Assembly: GCA_013152695.1 (NCBI GenBank) | Contig: JAADFV010000426.1 | Location: 1-13,758, forward strand | Direction of reading: 5' to 3' | Length of the DNA stretch: 13,758 bases | Source of the DNA: Chloroflexota bacterium | GTDB taxonomy: Bacteria; Chloroflexota; Anaerolineae; J102 | Shown here: positions 7,260 to 13,508 of the stretch, one piece after another | Layout of the letters: each line of letters opens with the position of its first letter | How positions within the stretch are numbered: position 1 is the stretch's first letter | Made by a program: the position numbers and the translations under genes | Notes under the pieces: model-generated | The model's input: the letters and a program-made list of their open reading frames with translations, nothing else | Database searches by the model: none | Told to the model about the DNA's origin: nothing

Positions 7260-8132
7260 TTAGGCAGACTGGGCAGCCTGGCGCTTGCGGTAGGCCTGAA
7301 TCCAGCGCATGCCGTATTCGTCGCGACCCATTGTCAGGTCGGCTGCCAGGATAGCAATGGCTACTTCGCGTACCATGGGATTGGTGATGGGGCAGGTGAG
7401 TCCGGCATGAATGGCCATGGCAATAAAGGTGGCATTGATGTATTTACGATCGGGCATGCCGAAGGAGATATTGCTGGCGCCCATGGTGATGTTGACACCG
7501 AATTCTTTGACGATGAGCTCGATGGCATCGAGGGCAATGCGACCGGCGTTGTGATCAGCGCCCATGGTCAAGGCAAGGGGGTCGATGGCGATATTTTCGG
7601 GACCGATGCCCATCTTGCCGGCCCGCTCGATGATCTTGGCAGCGACGGCCAAACGTTGTTCGGGGGTTTCGGGGATGCCATCGTCATCCATACACAGGCC
7701 AATCACGGCAGCGTTGTGCTCTTTTACCAGGGGTAGCACGTTATTGAGCGAACGCTCTTCGCCGTTGACGGAGTTGACCATGGCTTTGCCTTCGTACATT
7801 TCCAGGGCGGCAGCAATGGCATCGGCATCGGCCGAGTCGATGCAGAGGGGAACGTCCGTAACTTCCATGACGGTGTTCATCAGTTTTTTCATGAGGGCGG
7901 GTTCATCGGCGCCCGGAACACCGGCATTGATGTCGAGGATGTGAGCACCAGCAGCCACCTGATTGATGGCATCTTGGCGCACGATGTCGAAGTTGCCTTC
8001 ACGCAATGCCGCCAGCACCGCCTTACGGCCCGTGGGGTTGATTCGTTCGCCGATGATGACGGTGGGCTTGTCGCGATTGATCTCCACGGTCTTGCTTGCC
8101 GAAGAGACGATTGTGGTGAGGTTTTCGGTCAT
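7260..8132 (-). CDS. Methyltetrahydrofolate:corrinoid methyltransferase (MtrH/AcsE/MtgA family, pterin-binding)
   Basis: A 290-residue pterin-binding TIM-barrel enzyme. In MtgA-type systems it moves the methyl group from the methylated corrinoid protein to tetrahydrofolate; the acetogen MeTr (AcsE) runs the reverse direction. Motifs: IGERINPTGR at 27-36, LDINAG at 66-71, CIDS at 97-100, VNSVNGE at 119-125, IAIDPL at 181-186, and GASNISFGMPDR at 218-229. Asp99, Asn120, Asp184 and Asn221 correspond by eye to the pterin-binding Asp, Asn, Asp and Asn residues of MeTr. AGGAG lies 8 nt before the ATG at 8132. It is the only such enzyme in the operon, 33 nt after MttB A and 44 nt before corrinoid protein 1, so it is probably the common methyl outlet for all five MttB copies. 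Transfer to tetrahydrofolate rather than another pterin is inferred from the family in bacteria. Confidence 0.94.
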   Translation of the reverse strand: MTENLTTIVSSASKTVEINRDKPTVIIGERINPTGRKAVLAALREGNFDIVRQDAINQVAAGAHILDINAGVPGADEPALMKKLMNTVMEVTDVPLCIDSADADAIAAALEMYEGKAMVNSVNGEERSLNNVLPLVKEHNAAVIGLCMDDDGIPETPEQRLAVAAKIIERAGKMGIGPENIAIDPLALTMGADHNAGRIALDAIELIVKEFGVNITMGASNISFGMPDRKYINATFIAMAIHAGLTCPITNPMVREVAIAILAADLTMGRDEYGMRWIQAYRKRQAAQSA

Positions 8133-8165
8133 AATCCTTTCTCCTGAGTGGTTTGAGTAGAGGGG

Positions 8166-9620
8166 CTAGGCAGCATGAGAGAGCTGTTGTTCAGCCTGAC
8201 GAATAATGGCATCAATGCCTTTGCTAATATCGTTGGGTAGGGGTTGGGGATGGTGGGTATCGAGGATGTGTTGCACTCGCTCTACAGCACGTTCGCCTAG
8301 TGTTTTGGCGCCCGCGCCGAGCCAGCCTTCGTAGTTGTCTCGTTCGAAGAGGGAAGGGTACCAGCGTTCGCGAAAATGTTCAAACGTGTGGTCTGTATCG
8401 ATGAAGTGGCCGTCTGGGCCGATTTGATCGATGAGATCGAGGGGCAGGGTTTCATCGTTGATCTCCACGGGCTGTACCAGATGCTTGAGCCAGCCCAGGA
8501 TTTCGTTGCAAATGACAAGCTGAGCCAGCGAGCCCGTGAGCCCGGAATCGAGGTAGCCCAGGTCGTGCACAATGTTGCCACCCACCATGATGTCGGTGGC
8601 GAGGGTGAGTGCCGCTTCGATACCTGCCTGTTGGTCGACAATTTTAGCGTCACTGACACCGGCCAGCGAGAACATCGGTAATCCCAACCAGTGCACAAAA
8701 TCTGCGGCCAGCATACGTTTATCGGGATCGGCGTAGGGCTGTACGGTTGTGCGCATGTCCAGCATGTTACCTCCCCAACCCGGCATGATGAAGGGCGAAC
8801 CTTCATTGTTGAGCTGGCTGAGGACGAGTCCGGCCAGGGCTCCAGCCTGGGCGACGGCGAGGGCGGCGATGGGCGTGACAGGAGCTGTCATGCCGCCCTG
8901 GGTGGATGGCACGTAGGCGTAGGGAAGGCCTCGCCCCGAGAGGTAAAGGAGCTTTTGCAGGGCTTCTTCGTTGTGTACGAGGCCGGTAGTAACGTTGACA
9001 TAACATGCGGCTATGGGCTTCTCTTCCAGGGCACGAGGTCCACCGACGACCAGCTCGGCCATGTGCACCACATCGGGGATGCTGCTGAAGTCAGTCGTGA
9101 CGTACATGATCGGCTTGTCGGTATTCTTGAGCATGGTGGCCATGGCATAACGATCGATCATGTGTTCGTCAACATCCCACGGCATGAACATGCACATGAC
9201 AAAATCGACATTGTCCAAGGCATCGGCAACCCTCATTCCCTCCTCAATGTCCTGGACGACAGCGCGACGTCGTTCATCAGTACGATGATCAATCACATAC
9301 AGACAATCGGAGCCAGTGCCAAAGTAGCTTGTGTAGCCCGACACCGGCATTGCCGCTTCTCCGTAGCGATTGTACAGTGTCACCTCTTTGGGAGCAGTTT
9401 TCAGGGCCTGTTCTACCAGCTTGCCAGGGATGCGTACCCTGTTCCCATCGCTGACGGCAGCGCCAGCTTTTTTAAGTAGATTGATCGCCGTTTCTTCGTA
9501 AAGAAATACGCCGGTACGTTCCAGGACTTCCAGGATTCCGGCATAAAGGCGCTCGCATTGACTGTCGGAAAGACGGTGACAATGGAGCGGGCCTGGATGC
9601 GCGGACTGATCATTCTCCAT
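8166..9620 (-). CDS. MttB-family methylamine:corrinoid methyltransferase A (non-pyrrolysine), first gene of the operon
   Basis: A 484-residue MttB-family protein from the ATG at 9620 (MENDQSAHPG). The start is set by GGAGG at 9628-9632. A longer in-frame reading back to 9773 would run through the riboswitch terminator and gives non-family sequence. Marks: YFGTGSDCLYVID near 99-111, LDNVDFVMCMFMPWD near 135-149, GGMTAPVTPI near 242-251, LDMRTT near 287, LAGVSDAKIVDQQAG at 319-333, IVHDLGYLDSGLTG, and TDHTFEHFRERWYPSLF near the C-terminus. Val322 falls at the presumed Pyl site. The YxEPxSPL motif of copies B, C and D is replaced by a CYVNVTTGL segment around 206-214, so its pocket probably differs. 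There is no amber codon. It is followed 33 nt downstream by the MtrH-like gene. Confidence 0.95.
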   Translation of the reverse strand: MENDQSAHPGPLHCHRLSDSQCERLYAGILEVLERTGVFLYEETAINLLKKAGAAVSDGNRVRIPGKLVEQALKTAPKEVTLYNRYGEAAMPVSGYTSYFGTGSDCLYVIDHRTDERRRAVVQDIEEGMRVADALDNVDFVMCMFMPWDVDEHMIDRYAMATMLKNTDKPIMYVTTDFSSIPDVVHMAELVVGGPRALEEKPIAACYVNVTTGLVHNEEALQKLLYLSGRGLPYAYVPSTQGGMTAPVTPIAALAVAQAGALAGLVLSQLNNEGSPFIMPGWGGNMLDMRTTVQPYADPDKRMLAADFVHWLGLPMFSLAGVSDAKIVDQQAGIEAALTLATDIMVGGNIVHDLGYLDSGLTGSLAQLVICNEILGWLKHLVQPVEINDETLPLDLIDQIGPDGHFIDTDHTFEHFRERWYPSLFERDNYEGWLGAGAKTLGERAVERVQHILDTHHPQPLPNDISKGIDAIIRQAEQQLSHAA

Positions 9621-9627
9621 GATTGAG

Positions 9628-9632
9628 CCTCC
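9628..9632 (-). promoter_or_regulatory. Ribosome binding site that fixes the start of MttB A
   Basis: GGAGG on the minus strand, 7 nt before the ATG at 9620. It lies downstream of the riboswitch terminator, as expected for the first gene of a riboswitch-controlled operon. Confidence 0.88.
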
Positions 9633-9662
9633 ACAATGGGCAAAGTGCGGGAAATGAAGCGG

Positions 9663-9701
9663 AAAAATAAAAAGAGCAGCCCGGCTAATGCGGTGCTGCT
9701 C
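9663..9701 (-). terminator. Intrinsic terminator of the cobalamin riboswitch (expression platform)
   Basis: On the minus strand GAGCAGC (9701-9695) pairs with GCTGCTC (9680-9674), extended by an inner CCG/CGG after one bulged A, with a 7-nt loop. The stem is followed directly by TTTTTATTTTT (9673-9663). It lies between the aptamer and the ribosome site of MttB A, so it should stop transcription before the operon when the aptamer is bound. The alternative antiterminator pairing was not worked out. Confidence 0.88.
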
Positions 9702-9730
9702 CTCTCCTCGGAGGTACACATCTTTGTGTG

Positions 9731-9892
9731 GACAATGGCGGATGGTCTGGCTTGGTCGTATGAATGACCTCACAGTTGCGGGACAGCGCCGGATTTCCTG
9801 AAATCAAGTCGGTCACCGGTCTTCATCCTCGACAGGGCCTGGGGTGAGCCGCTGCTGGCCCCCAACACATCATGGGTGGGGGCGCCATTGCC
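9731..9892 (-). promoter_or_regulatory. Cobalamin (B12) riboswitch aptamer
   Basis: The minus-strand leader carries the B12-box signature: AAATCCGGCGCTGTCC followed by CCCGCAACTGTGA, then a small GGTC/GACC hairpin, then AAGCCAGACC and CCGCC. The closing P1 stem is visible: GGCAATGGCG (9892-9883) pairs with CGCCATTGTC (9740-9731), 10 bp with one G-U. The GACCGGTG element and a CCGG/CCGG stem lie in the 5' half, with an enlarged insertion between GGTG and AAATCC. It is placed about 26 nt after a promoter -10 box and 30 nt before an intrinsic terminator. In known members of this class adenosyl- or methylcobalamin binding lowers expression. It makes sense here because every enzyme downstream depends on a corrinoid. 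The exact ligand subtype cannot be told by eye. Confidence 0.93.
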
Positions 9893-9917
9893 AAATATGA
9901 AACTGATATATCACGAG

Positions 9918-9944
9918 ATTATCACAGCGATGAGGAAATGTCAA
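9918..9944 (-). promoter_or_regulatory. Sigma70-like promoter of the methyltransferase operon
   Basis: On the minus strand TTGACA (9944-9939) is followed after 15 nt by GATAAT (9923-9918), which carries an extended -10 TG (TGT just before it). The predicted start of transcription near 9911 is some 20 nt before P1 of the riboswitch. Confidence 0.7.
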
Positions 9945-10035
9945 TTCCCTTGTGCTAAAGATTCCATTCGCGCCAAAGCATGAACCATACTAATTCTGTA
10001 CAAGTGTTAACGGTGAACTTGCTCGAAGCACCGGC

Positions 10036-10064
10036 CAAGGAAGGGAGGTCGTCTCCTCTCCTTG
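10036..10064. other. Small hairpin in the divergent intergenic region
   Basis: CAAGGAAGGGAGG (10036-10048) folds onto TCTCCTCTCCTTG (10052-10064) with one mismatch, two G-T pairs and a 3-nt loop. No T-run follows. Its role is unclear; it may only insulate the two divergent transcription units. Apart from this hairpin and the promoters, nothing recognisable is seen between 9945 and 10189. Confidence 0.4.
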
Positions 10065-10095
10065 ACACCTTCCTTCTTACCTCTCGCGTAACTTA

Positions 10096-10123
10096 TTGAC
10101 GATTTGGTAGTCTTTGTTATAGG
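10096..10123 (+). promoter_or_regulatory. Possible promoter of the Thr-Pro-linker surface protein gene
   Basis: TTGACG (10096-10101) and TATAGG (10118-10123) are separated by 16 nt in an AT-rich stretch, about 65 nt before the ATG at 10190. The -10 match is only fair. Confidence 0.45.
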
Positions 10124-10176
10124 ATATATCTACATAAAATCGGGACTGGTTTGCTCCCTCAACCTCTTTCCCCCAC

Positions 10177-10182
10177 AGGAGG
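10177..10182 (+). promoter_or_regulatory. Ribosome binding site that fixes the start of the surface protein
   Basis: AGGAGG, 7 nt before the ATG at 10190. It makes this ATG the start rather than the in-frame TTG at 10151. Confidence 0.85.
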
Positions 10183-10189
10183 CGTTCAA

Positions 10190-12409
10190 ATGGATCACCG
10201 CTCATTGTTTGTTGCCAGCAGCCTGTCCGCGCGTCGCGTGGTTCAGTTTGGGCTTGTCCTTGCCCTGGCTCTGCTTTTGTTTGTTACGATCACATTGCTG
10301 CGGGCGACTCCTCTGACCGCGAATACACAGCTCTCTCCTCTGGCTCCGGCGCAAACTGGCTGTATCGAAGGACAGGTGATCGACGATCAGCATGTGGGCT
10401 TGCCCGGTTGGGTGGTACATGCTCGTCCGGCCAATGCTGCCACCCCTGTTCTCACCGACACCACCGATGGCTTCGGCTTCTATCGTTTCGATAATCTCGC
10501 TGTTGGGGATTGGACTTTTTGGGTGGAGGTGCAGACCGGTTGGGCGCCAGTGACGCCTACCGAATTTACGGTGACAGTTACTGACGATCCTACCTGTCAA
10601 TACACACGCTTCAAATTTAGGCAGGCCACCCCCACGCCCACACCAACCCCCACCATCGGTCCGGCCACCCGCATTCGTGGCCATGTTTTGCTCGATACCT
10701 GTGCCGATCTCGTGCCTATGCCCGATGTTGCTTTGGATGCCTGGATGAGCGCCGCCCCCGATAGTTTAGACACGCTGTTGCAATCGCGCACATCCGAGGC
10801 CGACGGCTTCTGGAATTTCCATTTGTTGCCGCCTCCTGCCCCATACTACCACGTTATCCTTAATCCTCCCGCGGGATATGATATCTGGAGCACATCTGCT
10901 CCCGAAGGAGTTGTCGTGGCGCCAGACCATCTTCGCTTTGACAACCCAGCCCTCGAGGTCTACGAAGACAACCTCTTCGTGTTGCGAGAATCGGGAGTTG
11001 TCTGTGAGACGCCCACACCCACACCTACACCCACGCCCTTACCGGTCGGTTGTGTTGAGGGTTACAAAGTGGATGACCAGCACGTCGGCTTGCCCGACTG
11101 GGAAATCCATGCCCATCCCGTAGGCAGTCCCAATCCCGAATTGGTGGCCACCACCGATGGCACCGGCTACTTCCGCTTCGATGACGTGCCGGTGGGGGAC
11201 TGGAATTTCTCTGAGGTCATGCAGGAGGGGTGGGAACCGGTCACTTCACCTTCCTTTGATGCCTCGGTTCCTCCCGGACCTGAGTGCATCTCGATTCGCT
11301 TCAAGAACCGGCAACTACCCCCCACAGCCACACCCACCCCGACCCTGACGCCCACACCGACCAACACGCCCACGCCTACGCCCACGCCGACAGCTACACC
11401 GACTCTGACGCCCACACCCACGGCCACTCCAGACAGCCTTTACAGCTACTTCCCCTTGATGCTGCAGCCGGGAGACTTATGCGATATCGGGCGGCTTCAG
11501 GTGGAGATATACAGCACATTCTACAGTTTCCCTCTGCAGCCGGATGGTAACGTCAAATCTGTGCGGCCTCTGCCCTGGCAACTACCAACAGTCTTCCGTG
11601 TTGTCAACTACGAGGGGCCCATCATTTGGACGCAATACCAGCCGATCTACGTCAAACAGGAAGGCGGAAGCGAGTTCATTTATCCCGGTGGCTATGCCGG
11701 CGCCGAATTCAGTCTCTTTGTCAAGACAAATTGCGGCGACCTGGCCGTCGAAACTGAAATCGACGATCCTACACCCACTCCGACGGTCGTTCCTACCACC
11801 CAGCCTACGGCCACACCGCAGCCTGCCGGCTGGATTACGCTGCTCAACGATGATTTCAGCGGGGATCTCGCTGCCTGGCAGCTAGAAGGCACACCAACCT
11901 GGGGAGCAACCACCTGTCGTAGCGCAGATGGATCGCCTGTGCTTTGGCCGGCCGCGGCCGGGCCGGGCGCCTCAGTCCCTTGTGACGACAATTACCCCAA
12001 TAATCTCGAATCATGGCTGATATTCGGCCCCTTCGATTTGAGCGATGCCACGGCGGCCGAGGCAGACTTTAGCTATTGGCTACGCACTGAATTGGATTAC
12101 GACTTCTTCGAGTGGTTGGCATCCTCCGACGGTGTCCGTTTCTACGGGCGACAACACAGTGGCGACACCAACGGCTGGGTCGAGAACAGTCTCGATTTCA
12201 GCGCTGTGCCCGGCCTCGGCGATGTTCGGGGTCAGTCCTCAGTCTGGTTCGCCTTTGTTTTCGAAAGCGATGATTCGGTCACAGATCAGGGTGTTTTCCT
12301 CAATAACGTACGCCTGCGCAAGTACGTTGGCGGTGAACCACCGGCCAGCCAGGCTTCCTCGCCCCAAAAGCCGGCGGCAGCCGCTGTGATGCGTATCCTT
12401 CAGCGATAA
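10190..12409 (+). CDS. Exported surface protein with two SdrD-B/carboxypeptidase-regulatory-like repeats and Thr-Pro linkers
   Basis: A 739-residue protein from the ATG at 10190. Residues 17-37 are a hydrophobic segment after two arginines: a signal peptide or N-terminal anchor. Then follow: repeat domain 1 (58-145, beginning CIEGQVIDDQHVGLPGW), a TPTPTP linker, a related-looking beta domain (about 160-271), a second linker, repeat domain 2 (288-375, beginning CVEGYKVDDQHVGLPDW), a long Thr-Pro linker (about 378-414), SYFPLML, a further domain (about 428-525), a last linker, and a C-terminal domain (about 548-711) starting with 'LLNDDFSGDLAAWQLEG' that looks like a jelly-roll/MAM-like carbohydrate or adhesion fold. 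No sorting signal is visible at the C-terminus. The repeats resemble Cna-B/SdrD-B beta-sandwich folds with FxFxxxxxGxW-type ends. Probable role: cell-surface or extracellular structure or adhesion. Specific function unknown. Confidence 0.88.
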   Translation: MDHRSLFVASSLSARRVVQFGLVLALALLLFVTITLLRATPLTANTQLSPLAPAQTGCIEGQVIDDQHVGLPGWVVHARPANAATPVLTDTTDGFGFYRFDNLAVGDWTFWVEVQTGWAPVTPTEFTVTVTDDPTCQYTRFKFRQATPTPTPTPTIGPATRIRGHVLLDTCADLVPMPDVALDAWMSAAPDSLDTLLQSRTSEADGFWNFHLLPPPAPYYHVILNPPAGYDIWSTSAPEGVVVAPDHLRFDNPALEVYEDNLFVLRESGVVCETPTPTPTPTPLPVGCVEGYKVDDQHVGLPDWEIHAHPVGSPNPELVATTDGTGYFRFDDVPVGDWNFSEVMQEGWEPVTSPSFDASVPPGPECISIRFKNRQLPPTATPTPTLTPTPTNTPTPTPTPTATPTLTPTPTATPDSLYSYFPLMLQPGDLCDIGRLQVEIYSTFYSFPLQPDGNVKSVRPLPWQLPTVFRVVNYEGPIIWTQYQPIYVKQEGGSEFIYPGGYAGAEFSLFVKTNCGDLAVETEIDDPTPTPTVVPTTQPTATPQPAGWITLLNDDFSGDLAAWQLEGTPTWGATTCRSADGSPVLWPAAAGPGASVPCDDNYPNNLESWLIFGPFDLSDATAAEADFSYWLRTELDYDFFEWLASSDGVRFYGRQHSGDTNGWVENSLDFSAVPGLGDVRGQSSVWFAFVFESDDSVTDQGVFLNNVRLRKYVGGEPPASQASSPQKPAAAAVMRILQR
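10361..10624 (+). repeat. 88-residue domain repeat, copy 1 (within the surface protein)
   Basis: Encodes residues 58-145. It aligns without gaps to residues 288-375, with about 45 of 88 residues identical by hand count. Shared marks are DDQHVGLP, TTDG, RFD, VGDW and the ending RQ. Confidence 0.85.
11051..11314 (+). repeat. 88-residue domain repeat, copy 2 (within the surface protein)
   Basis: Encodes residues 288-375, the partner of the repeat at 10361-10624. A cysteine opens each copy and another lies near its end, so an internal disulfide is possible. Confidence 0.85.
11321..11431 (+). repeat. Low-complexity Thr-Pro linker coding tract
   Basis: Encodes about 37 residues of mostly Pro-Thr with occasional Ala, Leu or Asn; codons ACN/CCN alternate (cacccacac-type). 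Shorter tracts of the same kind lie near 10628-10654, 11009-11041 and 11768-11824. Such linkers are typically extended and may be O-glycosylated. Confidence 0.85.
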
Positions 12410-12433
12410 ATCAGCCATTTTCTTCAACGCTGA

Positions 12434-12464
12434 CTCAGCCCGATCGATTTGCGGTCGGGCTGAG
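12434..12464. other. Hairpin between the surface protein and transglutaminase genes
   Basis: CTCAGCCCGA (12434-12443) pairs perfectly with TCGGGCTGAG (12455-12464) around an 11-nt loop. It begins 25 nt after the stop of the surface protein gene. No T-run follows on either strand, so it may be a weak terminator or a 3'-end stabiliser; read-through into the lipoprotein gene remains possible. Confidence 0.6.
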
Positions 12465-12479
12465 CCATTCCATCCCTCA

Positions 12480-13481
12480 ATGCGCACGCTTACGATTCTT
12501 GCTCTGTCGCTGGGATTGGCTTTGCTGGTAGGCTGCAGAACAGAGCCGGCCGCGATACCGGCAACAGCCCTACCCCTCCCACATGCACCTGTCCCTACCG
12601 CTCTCGCCGCTGCCAGCCAGGAAGTCGTTGTCGTACAGCGCCTGGACCTGCGCAACAATGGACCCGGTCGCCCCGCTCGCCAGAATCTGTGGGTGGCCCT
12701 GATTAAAGATGATGCTCCCTATCAGCAGGTTCTCACACGCCGTATCGCGCCTGCTGACTATCAAATTGTCTACGACGAGTATGGCAATCAATATGCCGAA
12801 TTCGATTTCTCAGAAATGCCGGCCGGGAGCAAAATTACGGTCGAGTTGCGTTATGAACTGCTTTTGCAGGCACAACGTTTCGACCTGAGTGAGTGCCGCG
12901 GGCCCCTTCCCTCGATCGAGACCCAGGCCGAGCTCCACATCGAATCGAGAAATCCTCAGATCAAGGCCTTGGCGCAAGAATTAGCAGCCGAGCAAGCAAC
13001 GGCTTGTGCCAAGGTGCGTGCATTTTACGATTATATCGGCGACACGCTTATTTACGCGTACAACGGTCGTTCCTGGGGGGCACAGGCGGCTTTGGGAGAA
13101 ATGGGCGCCGACTGCACCGAATTCAGCTCTTTGCTGATTGCACTCAGCCGTGCTACGGGCATTCCTGCTCGCTATGTCGAGGGATTGGTGTATCTCACCG
13201 GAGCCGAAGCAGGACTGGCCCGCACCGAGCATGCCTGGGTCGAGGTCTACCTGCCCGGCGTAGGTTGGGTACCCCTTGATCCCACCCTGGGGCGTACGGC
13301 TTTCTCGCGCGAGGCTTACTTCGCGCAAATGCCGGCCAACCACATTGTCGTAACGCGCGGTCGCAATCCCTCGACCTTGCGCGGTGCCAGCTATTGGACG
13401 CATCTCTACTGGCCCGGTAACAGCACGAAAATCGTGGTGGAGGATATGGGTTGGGTGGTGGAGAGTAAGATGGGGGGCTGA
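12480..13481 (+). CDS. Lipoprotein with transglutaminase-like (cysteine protease fold) domain
   Basis: A 333-residue protein with a lipoprotein signal peptide (MRTLTILALSLGLALLVGC, lipid-modified Cys19), so it should be anchored on the outer face of the cytoplasmic membrane. Residues 48-135 look like a beta-rich N-terminal domain. Residues about 160-300 form a transglutaminase-like domain with GADCTEFSSLLIALSRATGI (nucleophile Cys212, then PARYVEG), TEHAWVEVYLPG (His251) and WVPLDPT (Asp267), a complete Cys-His-Asp triad. This superfamily includes peptidases, amidases and cross-linking enzymes, and the residues seen do not tell which reaction it runs. The ATG at 12480 has no clear Shine-Dalgarno site but directly begins the signal peptide. 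It lies 70 nt after the surface-protein gene on the same strand, so action on that or another surface protein is possible but unproven. Confidence 0.9.
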   Translation: MRTLTILALSLGLALLVGCRTEPAAIPATALPLPHAPVPTALAAASQEVVVVQRLDLRNNGPGRPARQNLWVALIKDDAPYQQVLTRRIAPADYQIVYDEYGNQYAEFDFSEMPAGSKITVELRYELLLQAQRFDLSECRGPLPSIETQAELHIESRNPQIKALAQELAAEQATACAKVRAFYDYIGDTLIYAYNGRSWGAQAALGEMGADCTEFSSLLIALSRATGIPARYVEGLVYLTGAEAGLARTEHAWVEVYLPGVGWVPLDPTLGRTAFSREAYFAQMPANHIVVTRGRNPSTLRGASYWTHLYWPGNSTKIVVEDMGWVVESKMGG

Positions 13482-13508
13482 GAGAGAAAGTGTGAGGGGA
13501 GAGCAGGG

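Noticed and set aside
8691..9479. Long plus-strand open frame (262 residues) opposite MttB A
   Set aside because: Antisense shadow of a well-supported gene; no domain and no ribosome site.
564..9620. Pyrrolysine-containing MttB enzymes
   Set aside because: All four complete MttB frames run to full family length without any in-frame amber codon, so no Pyl read-through is needed.
9621..9773. 51-residue N-terminal extension of MttB A
   Set aside because: It would be read from inside the riboswitch and across the intrinsic terminator, has no family similarity, and a good ribosome site marks the ATG at 9620.
10151..10189. TTG start at 10151 for the surface protein
   Set aside because: AGGAGG lies 7 nt before the ATG at 10190, and the arginine-plus-hydrophobic signal segment follows that ATG normally.
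10202..10684. Minus-strand open frames opposite the Thr-Pro linkers (Gly/Val-rich, for example here and at 11167-11427)
   Set aside because: They are the reverse reading of repetitive Thr-Pro codons and have no independent support.
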